Origin: Paragyromitra xinjiangensis
Taxonomy: Eukaryota; Ascomycota; Pezizomycetes; Pezizales; Discinaceae
Direction: 5' to 3'
NCBI GenBank assembly: GCA_038503065.1
Contig: JBCAMK010000017.1
Span: 1,663,170-1,727,169, forward strand
Length of the DNA stretch: 64,000 nt
The position numbers were made by a program, and so were the translations under genes. The notes under the pieces were generated by a model. That model had not been told where the DNA came from. It saw nothing but the letters and a program-made list of their open reading frames with translations, and did not search any database. Below are positions 56,241 through 64,000 of the stretch, piece by piece (position 1 is the stretch's first letter; every line of letters begins with the position of its first letter).

Positions 56241-58853
56241 TACGGTATGTAACACGGGATAGACCTTCTATAGAATTCGAATAGTGCATAGAAAGAATGG
56301 ATAATACTAATTCACATTGCTAGTTTTCTCACTGGTTTAGTGTCCTATAAGCGTGCACGTGGGTTGATATGAATGGAGACGCGTCACAAATTGGGACCAC
56401 GGTGTTGCTAGGATTAATCCACCAAACTCCTTTTAGGTTCATAAAAATGTAGAGTTTGGAGGTTATGACTGACTTTGCTGATGCCAGTCGATGTTTCTTG
56501 AAACCTCGAATCAATCCTTATGCAATAGTGTATATAGTGTTGGCATCTGACGTCGGCATAATCTCGTGGTCTGTTCGCGGATATCTGCGCTACTCGGTAA
56601 TTATCACATCTAGTTTGATGTTACCGTCGTCGGTCACCCAGTCGAAAAATTTCCGTTTTAGACCATTAAATTATTCTTAGAGTGGATTCTATCTAGCCTA
56701 AGCATGTGGCTCATATCACAGGGTTGGGGTTTAATATACCTACTTCATTCGCCGGCTATATTTTTCTCATTCCTTTACAACGTACGACAAAAGAGACCAA
56801 GGGGATAGGGGTTTGTAAGCTGTGTCTTATGGCTAATCCTACTACTAGTATACCCGCCAAGATTTTTAAGGGACCAATAGTAGCTCGAACTTCAAGTCTC
56901 ACATTTCTCGGTCCTTTCTGCTGTACGCTGTACTATTGCCCGCCTTTGCATACCACCTTTTCCTACTATTTAACGCCCTTTTTTTGAGTGTCTCGATAAG
57001 CAAGAAACCTTATATCCAGTGGGAGTGCAGAAAGCGCCCATATTTGCCGCATGAATAGGCGATAAGAGGGATAAGCTTAAAAGTTGTAAGAGCTGAGTGG
57101 AAGGGGAATGACTTTATTGTATCATATCTTGATTCTGTGGATGTACGATAATGAATGAACAGTTTGCGTGGCAAATATCTGTCACCTGCCTGAAGCCATA
57201 CCCTATCATACTTACATCCTCTCTTAAGTGAATTTGATTCATATCGAGATATACATGGAAATGAGACAAGTGACGAGAAGAAAACGTACATCTTGTGCAA
57301 TAGGGAGGCCTAGACGCACGATGAATCAAGAAATACAAAATGGCGGGGGAGGAAAAAAGGATTCTAGGTTTACGCCCCCACACAATAGACCCTTTCTCGG
57401 TTCTTCATGCATCCAAATCGCCAGGTTTTGTTGGTGGAGTTGAGTGCTGAGGGGGTTGAAGCAACATTAAGGGGGTAGCATCGCGGTTTTAAAACACATG
57501 CAGGTGAGAATTTGAATTTTCCGAGTGATCATAAATGATTATCATCGTGTCTTCTAGATCTGCATCGTACGTGTCAGTTATGTAGGAGGCAGCTCTTCGG
57601 TTTGATAGCAAGTCACAAACTGCGAGACTAAATAGCTGGGCGCACGGCGGATCAATCACGCGCCAGGCGAATGCCTTAGGTTTCACTGTTCTTGAGGTAA
57701 ATTTTTTATTTATTCTGGAGGTGAAAACAAAAAGCCAAGGTTCAGTGTAGTGCCCCGGCACGATTCCGATCTGATTGAGGTGAGCTTGCAAACTGGAGAG
57801 GGTTTAGATGTGGGTAAGAGGCGCGGAAAGGCGTTTAGGAGGCACGAGACTCGCGGCAACCGCCCTTCACAGAGTATTTGAAGTTGCGTGGGGTTTCAAG
57901 TACATCATCAGATTGTCTGGACGTGTATCGTTTGCAGCTGCTGCGGTCGAATTCTCTATGTTGAGATATGCCGAGTGATATTGCGAGTGTGGGAGACGCT
58001 TCTTGCTCTTAGACCGAGAGAATGATTGGAAAAATGCCTCGTATTCATACGTAAATAGCTTTCTAACCTTGGGAAATAGTATCCAAATTGTGTGTTAATG
58101 TTATGCGGGAATTCGAAAATACTTGGAAATGTTGATCCAGCGACAAGGAAAACCTGCACTTTGCCGCAAGGTCGCTGACTGAGGAGGAATATCTACCGAT
58201 AAATACGATATGCTATCTCATGGTTATCGGAGATCGTAGTCCTGAAATTTGACTGGAAGATGGGGGGGGTGACGCGGATTTTGGCCGTATAGATCGAATT
58301 ACCTGGGTTTTCTTGCCAAAATAAAACCTTTGCCTTCCTATAAGCTTGGAGATTAAACATTAGCATCTGTACATCTGCCGCTATGATTCGGTGTGGATCA
58401 CATACCGATGTACCTGCATACACGTACATGGACTTGTGACAGCCGTTTGTCGGTGCATAAATATCTGTGGGCGAGTGGGCACTTTGGGCGCTTTTGCACA
58501 AATCGAGGGAGGATCTGACGATATCTGTACTCAATCGCTATGTGGATCAAGAGAAATGAATTAGGTAACCCGATTTCGCGGCTTACCGAGTGCTAATTGC
58601 CGAAGCAGTGCATATTGTGAGCTATCGCATAGCCGTGAATTTGATCTAACCCGCTTCGGAAATGATAAGATTAAAGCAGGTAAGCCGGCTGAGGAACTCA
58701 CAACATTACTGGTTCTCAGTTGCAGTCGCCGGCACAGAAGGGTTCAATTTGAATATCCCACATATCGCTGCCTGATGTGTCTCTGTCGTTCTTTCAGTTC
58801 TGGGTTAGTTGCCGTGCCACCATGGGTATTAGTCTGCCCGCGTGAACGGGAGC
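56241..58853. other. Intergenic, no recognised gene
   Basis: Openings of 90-113 codons at 56706-56987, 57010-57383, 57489-57791 and 58193-58534 carry no motif I recognise. The frame at 57489-57791 (minus) is the most protein-like but begins without an ATG. Confidence 0.45.
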
Positions 58854-58860
58854 TTTATAA
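58854..58860 (+). promoter_or_regulatory. Possible TATA box of the methyltransferase gene
   Basis: TTTATAA about 130 bp upstream of the methyltransferase ATG. Weak evidence from position and sequence. Confidence 0.3.
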
Positions 58861-58988
58861 TGCTATTAAAATAATGCTGAGCTAGTAGCTCCAAAGCTAT
58901 AAATCAGCGCAGTGCGCCATCTATACTCTATCAGTAAACTTTCAAACCCTCGTTCATATTTCGCTGAACCCCTTTCTTGAGCTTTATC

Positions 58989-60495
58989 ATGACCGATAAC
59001 AACTACACTACGGCAACTCACCACGCGGTAATCGGCGGCGGCGCGATTGTGGTGGATCCGGTAAGTCACCGCGTACCGATATTCTTCCAATAAGTCTGAT
59101 GTGTGTGGAATGAATAGGATGCGGATGATTCTCAAAGTTCTGGTTATCAGACCGGATCGTGAGCACACCACCTTTAACTAGACGGTAACTCTCGCTGAAA
59201 CCATCAAAACAGTGAATACTCAACCGAATCTCTCACATCTTCTATTTATGAGTATTTGCAATCATGGCGCCTAGATCTTCGGGGGTGGTGCTGAAATTCG
59301 CCTAGGTATCGGTATGAGAATGGGCGTCGGTACCATGCTTATAAAGATGGGTAAAGTTTCCTGATTTGGACATGTCGTTAAATTTGGTAATATATAAGCT
59401 AATCAATCAACTATAGACAGTACGCATTTCCCAACGATGAGGTAGTTCCCTAATTGTGGCTGGGGTGTGAGGGAAAGAATCCTGAGTTGACATATTTCTT
59501 GAAATAATCAGAAAGAACAAGAACGGTCAGTCCGTCATGTGGCGTTTTGAGTCTCGTATCTTTGCTCATGAAAGTAGGCTTGACATCCTTCATCATGCCT
59601 ATCTCTTATTGCTTCATGGCCAACTTCATCGGGCCCCAATTGGGAAAAACCCCAATCGGATCCTTGATATCGGGACAGGAACGGGTATATGGGCGATTGA
59701 TATGGCAGAGTGAGTGTTATATCTCGCTTTTGGACAAACCTTCGCTAAAACACATGACAGAACCTATCCATCCGCAGAGGTCATTGGAACTGATCTGAGC
59801 CCAATTCAACCAAGTTGGATTCCACCAAATGTGCAGTTTCAGATCGATGATGCGGAAGGCGACTGGACATGGGAAGAAAACTCATTCGATTTTATTCATA
59901 TCCGACATTTGACTGGTTCAATAAAGGACTGGCCACGGCTAATTGAACAAGCCTTCAAGTAAGTTTCTTCGATGGGATCGGCCGTGAGCAAGAACTAAAA
60001 TTTGTGCATAGATGTCTTAGACCTGGAGGCTTTGTTGAAGTTGATGAATATGAGATGAATGTGAAAAGTGATGATGGCACATACCACGAGGGCACATGGC
60101 TGTGGAAGTTCTACCATTTCGTCAATGAGGCGGCTAACAAAAGAGGTATGTTTACTATCTTGGAGAACCCTAGCCCTAGTAGCTGACACTTTATGGTTAA
60201 AGGGAGGGCGTTTACATCGTCGATAGGAAACTTCAAGCCTATCTTGGAAAGTACAGGATACGAAGACATTCATTACGAAATATACAAAATCCCGGTCGGC
60301 ACCTGGCCCGCGGATAAGAGGCAGAAGGAAATGGGAGCATATTTACTATTGAATGCTGAAACTGGCTTTGATGCCATTGGTACGGCGCTATTCACAAGAG
60401 AGTTAGGCATGGATAAGGATAAGGCTAGAGAGATAGTAGACGGCGCTTGGAGAGATGTTAAGAACAGAAAGATCCATACCTACTCTACACAGTGA
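58989..60495 (+). CDS. LaeA-like SAM-dependent methyltransferase, about 334-341 aa
   Basis: Nine exons: 58989-59060, 59118-59158, 59213-59251, 59306-59350, 59417-59441, 59531 (or 59552)-59709, 59761-59958, 60012-60145 and 60203-60495. The first five are very small (25-72 nt), but their junctions rebuild the family motif [20 protein letters not shown], then QYAFPNDE, before [17 protein letters not shown]. The SAM-binding motif I is [16 protein letters not shown], followed by [40 protein letters not shown] and [14 protein letters not shown]. LaeA-like proteins act in the nucleus or cytosol on unknown substrates and include regulators of secondary metabolism. The only uncertain junction is the acceptor of exon 6; both options are in frame. 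It looks intact. Confidence 0.87.
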
Positions 60496-61990
60496 GTCTT
60501 GCGCCTCGCCAATTATATTGATTCCGAGCTAACTACAAGGAATAGACATATGTTCTGGGGATGCAAGCCACATCCTAAGAAAACCCGGGCCTAGTTATGG
60601 ATTCTGTTAGCCATGCAATTTTATAGGATAAAAATGCAAGTCTATAGGTTGTGCTTGTCTAGGACACTCTATTGGCTGTAACAGTTTTGGCCCCTTCGTT
60701 TCGCAAAGTGAATAGTTTCGTTCTCATCGTTAACAGTTAGCCATCTATTCGTGCAGTACTTTGCTTTTATTATTGGCCACCTTAGCTTTGAATTTCCTAT
60801 CCCCATGGCTTGTCCATTTGTTCGAGCTTAGGATATCTCCTGAGATGAGCGGGCCGTGACCGAGATAGTTAAATAATGATATACCGCTGTACATGATGCA
60901 TCTGTGCCAACTTTGTTCAATCTGTTTCTGTAGAAGTAGATTCAGTTGTGTTAGCCTCTCGAAAGTTTGATTACAGCGTCAAACCTACAGCTGCTTCACA
61001 AGCTCTTTATTTGGCGAGCCTCGAGGCTACGCAGAGTTGCTTTGGGAGACTGGCAAGCCATTTGGTGGAGCTCTTTCTCCTGGCAAAATACCTGTGTATA
61101 AACCCTTTCGTCCCTAGCAAACAAGTAAGCAATCTCGACTGCCTATTCACGCAAGATTATTTCTGCAACCCGTGAATTTGCGTAGCCGAGTGAGAGCCTG
61201 TGAAGAAGCCGCACACGCGAAGTCCGCTGAACCGAAGAATATGCCTGTCGTAGCTCCCAATTCGGCTCCTTATTCAGCGCCATTCAGGGACCTATCTACT
61301 CCCTATTCGCTGCCTATCCCTTCGCCTACTCGAAGCAAGCTTTAGGTCAACATCGGTAGGAGCTGAATATCCGCTGTCGAATTTCCGCGATCGCGGTAAA
61401 CCCATACAGCTAAGATAGGAAATACTGTATATAGCCCCGACATTACCAAAAAAACCCCCGAATCGAAGAAAACTGAAGAGTCGTGGGTGTGCACGTGCAT
61501 CTGTACGGTGTTTGAATAGCTTCTAGGTACCTGTACCGTATTCTTTGGTATCGCGAGAATTTGGTGTTACGGGAGTGGCGTTGTCTTAGATAGTTCCTTA
61601 TTCCCGAATAGTATGCGGTGATAGAATTACTTCAATATTTCTCGAAATCCCTGGGGTAATTCTCAGAGCATGGGGCTCACTTGTCTTAGAAAGAGTCACC
61701 CACAAGCCACTCTCGCGGCGCCCTCGCGGCACCAAAGAATATGGTCCCACCGTTACGTAAGCGTATTCCCCTCAGTACTTTAATGTCCAGTCTCATCTCA
61801 TCTATTGCGACTTGATTACAAGTTCCATACCACGCCCGTATTCTCATCCGCAACCTGATTTACACACAAGCGAAGAAGTAAGTAATATATCACTAGCTGG
61901 CTGAGTCTTCAGGCAAGGCTGACCTGGGACAGGATAGAAGGACTTTTCTCCTTTTACCAAAGTTATACACCCGTTGGCTAAATTAGTACG
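60496..61990. other. Intergenic, no recognised gene
   Basis: No recognisable gene or repeat; the first part is the 3' flank of the methyltransferase. Confidence 0.5.
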
Positions 61991-62500
61991 ATGCTCTCCT
62001 CCCAAAATATGGCACAGCAGTGTACTATGTGCGGCAGATCGTCCTCCCAATGGTGCAAACAGTGCCTCTCTAGCCCCTACTGTTCTAGAGAATGCCAGAA
62101 GGCCGACTGGCCGGTACACAAAGTGCTGTGCAGCAAGTTTCCGAACTTCTCAGTAGCACCCACTAGTAGTGGCATATATCGACGAGCGATCTTCTTCCCT
62201 GTAGACGAGAAAGCCCCGAAGTTTGTGTGGGTCAAATGCGAATGGAGGATTATGGATGGAGAGTCATACCAGCATGTTGACATGGGAACATACCTCGGCG
62301 ACGGCATGACTGACCGGGTTTGGGTCTAGAGGAACAAATTGCGTAACCGTACCCGCCAGGATGCGATCAATGTCTATATTCGTGAGGCCGGCTTAATAGA
62401 TGGCTCGAAGATAAACCGCTGTGCAATCGAGACTGCGCGGGGCCGTTATATGAACTTCTGCTGGGCGGGCCCTCTCTTAATACTTCGGTCACAGAGCTTA
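61991..62500 (+). pseudogene. MYND zinc-finger protein gene with premature stop
   Basis: The MYND finger is complete near the N-terminus: CTMCGRSSSQWCKQCLSSP, then YCSRECQKADWPVHKVLC, with the C-x2-C...C-x2-C...C-x3-C...H-x3-C spacing. It is followed by YRRAIFFPVDEKAPKFVWVKCEW. The frame stops at TAG (62327-62329, after DRVWV), yet the same frame continues with protein-like sequence, RNKLRNRTRQDAIN, REAGLIDGSKINRCAIETARGR and WAGPLLILR, up to the tandem duplication at 62497. This suggests CAG to TAG (V-Q-R-N). The start is ATG 61991 or the in-frame ATG at 62009. MYND fingers bind proline-rich peptides; the role is unknown. Confidence 0.65.
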
Positions 62501-62642
62501 AAATGGGGGGAGTATCGTGGGATACTTAGGATTTATCGCGGTGAGGAGAGTAGAAGTAGGCTGCTAAGACTTAAATGGGGGGAGTATCGTGGGATACTTA
62601 GAATTTATCGCGGTGAGGAGTGAAGAAGGTAGGCTGCTAAGA
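62497..62642 (+). repeat. Tandem duplication, two units of about 73 bp
   Basis: Two direct copies, starting CTTAAAATGGGGGGAGTATC and CTTAAATGGGGGGAGTATC, each ending GTAGGCTGCTAAG, with only a few differences. It directly follows the last protein-like codons of the MYND pseudogene. Confidence 0.85.
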
Positions 62643-63240
62643 CTGTTCTGCGATGTTGATCGTAGAGGTGGTTTCGTCTGATTTCTAGACTCCTCAGTTA
62701 GCTGAGATGGACGGGGTATTATACCTATCCGAGGACGGAGACGGATGTTGGGACATCCGTGCCGGGTAGCCTTTCTACGAGCCGAGTCGATAGTAATGAC
62801 GCGATCTGTTATAAATCTGATTTCAAAGCACGGAGTTAAGTAACTCGTCTTATAAATCGAATTACAAATCGAAAAGTGCAACTACGGCAACCTAACAATG
62901 CGAGGGCGGGGGTGATTAGCCGGGCGCTTATGCATGCACGCTGCGCCACCCGATGCTGTGTTACGAGCAGGGGGCGGGTAGACATCCGTGCCGGCGGGCC
63001 GACGGCTAAAATACTTAGCCGAGGTTCCGACGGTCCGAACATCCGGTGCCAAGAGATTATGACTAGGAAATAGTAGCTAGAAGCTAGACAGTCAACACCA
63101 CAACCCACAAGATATTATTGCCGAGGAAGCGGGTATAGGGTAATGAGCACCTCCTGAGTCCATTGCCACCCTCAAAAGAGCGGATTCATGGGGTTGTTGT
63201 TGGGTTTGCATGGGGGGGGGTGGTTTTAAGCGACAGGGTA
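62643..63240. other. Intergenic DNA with repeated short blocks
   Basis: GACATCCGTGCCGG occurs at about 62752 and 62982, and the surrounding 40 bp (ATACNTANCCGAGG...CATCCG) are also loosely similar, suggesting decayed copies of one repeat. A run of ten G lies near 63211-63220. No gene recognised. Confidence 0.45.
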
Positions 63241-64000
63241 TATCTGATCACACCAAAAGTGCACAACCATACAAATTTTGTATGGTCTGGGTAATCCTCA
63301 GAACAGGCGCGAAAAAAACATCAAATGACAACAAAATTAAGTTGAATAAATAAGGGAAAGAGGATAATGGTATAATGATCTGTTGGTAATCTAGTGGTAA
63401 GGGAAAATACACCAAAAAACACAATCCACATGTGTACTTAAGCGAGTCATGAAATATCACTCACAATGACGTCATCAATAGCATGAAAACATAACAAAGC
63501 ACATGATATTTATATTGACCGAAGTGTTTTTTGTTTTGATAATGATACCGAATATCCACGAATATTGTTTAGTGGCATAAAAACACTGACATAGAGCATA
63601 TTTTCCCAGTGTTTTTCTCTCGGCGTATTTCTCATCATCCCAAAATGGAACATCATAGTAAATTTGTATGGTGTGCGTATTTTTCAGTACAGTGTTTTTT
63701 GCGATACATTCCCACCCATGTGTTCTAGGGTGTTTTCATGGTCCAAATCAAAGCTCCTCAATTCTACAACAGTGGGACCAGTGTACTTGCTGTTATGATG
63801 TTCCTTCACATGGACCCACAGCATTTGTCAGTGTTTTTTATACGGTTTTTCCAAATGTTGTGTGTTTTCCTGGCTGGTATTAAAACGCTGAGACTTTGCT
63901 ACAGTGGGAATACAGTACCTGATGTTATGAGGTGCTTCAACATAGGCCCACCCCATTTGTCAATGTTTTTTGTGTGTTTTCTCCAAATGTGACGTGTTTT
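63241..64000. repeat. Degenerate satellite-like region rich in GTGTTTTTT, period near 132 bp
   Basis: The two clearest units align over AGTGGG...GATGTTATGA...CATTTGTCA-(G/A)TGTTTTTT...CCAAATG, with matching points at 63771/63903 and 63822/63954 (132 bp apart). A more diverged third unit lies upstream of 63740. GTGTTTT occurs eight or more times from 63520 to the window edge, and its complement (AAAAAACAC) near 63411. The array continues beyond the window. Openings across it (71-84 codons) are repeat translations, not genes. Confidence 0.65.

Noticed and set aside
56706..56987. Possible membrane-transporter fragment
   Set aside because: Hydrophobic and at first reminiscent of an MFS transporter, but no conserved motif could be placed and neighbouring frames do not continue it.
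1..64000. CRISPR arrays, operons or bacterial elements
   Set aside because: No regularly spaced short direct repeats with unique spacers; spliced genes throughout show a eukaryotic nuclear genome.

Overview
This is nuclear DNA of a filamentous ascomycete (Pezizomycotina). Introns are short (about 40-135 nt) with GT...AG ends. The families present are typical of these fungi: a CBM18/GH18 chitinase, a bilirubin-oxidase-like multicopper oxidase, a bZIP-DUF3425 regulator, a Zn2Cys6 regulator, a LaeA-like methyltransferase and a PTH11/rhodopsin-like membrane protein. A tRNA-Asp gene carries a 14-nt intron. No lower taxonomic rank can be fixed from the window.

The region is gene-poor. I rebuilt ten apparently intact genes by joining exons by eye: chitinase (5221-6877, -), BTB/POZ protein (9200-10214, -), multicopper oxidase (11851-13911, -), ubiquitin-like/ankyrin protein (15188-18466, +), bZIP-DUF3425 (20510-21533, -), secreted aldose 1-epimerase (27625-29109, -), LanC-like protein (32164-33730, +), Zn2Cys6 regulator (37092-39774, +), an unrecognised 195-aa protein (41346-41933, -) and a LaeA-like methyltransferase (58989-60495, +). 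In the multi-exon models the reading phase closes at every junction, apart from one uncertain acceptor in the methyltransferase.

Between and around them is decayed DNA. Broken genes are a rhodopsin-like membrane protein (720-1694), an unrecognised gene (42430-42912), a coiled-coil fragment (45408-45655), a metallophosphoesterase (46486-47375), a frameshifted unrecognised gene (51488-52509), an unrecognised gene with an internal stop (53741-54175) and a MYND-finger gene (61991-62500). Transposon-like inverted-repeat elements lie at 2967-3215, 18744-19085 (TTA target duplication), 19090-19601, 26937-27384 (TA target duplication), 54920-55024 and 56054-56240. Two-unit copies of the telomere motif TTAGGG are scattered through the intergenic DNA, and the right edge is a degenerate satellite with a period near 132 bp.

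The genes do not form an obvious pathway or biosynthetic cluster. Several act outside the cell (chitinase, oxidase, aldose epimerase) and several are regulators. The most interesting locus is the ankyrin gene: an N-terminal region like that of fungal STAND proteins, a ubiquitin-like domain, a four-cysteine site, and 17 ankyrin repeats of 105 bp that are almost identical at the DNA level. That pattern is known from fast-evolving fungal recognition genes. Overall the window looks like a repeat-rich accessory or subtelomere-like compartment.
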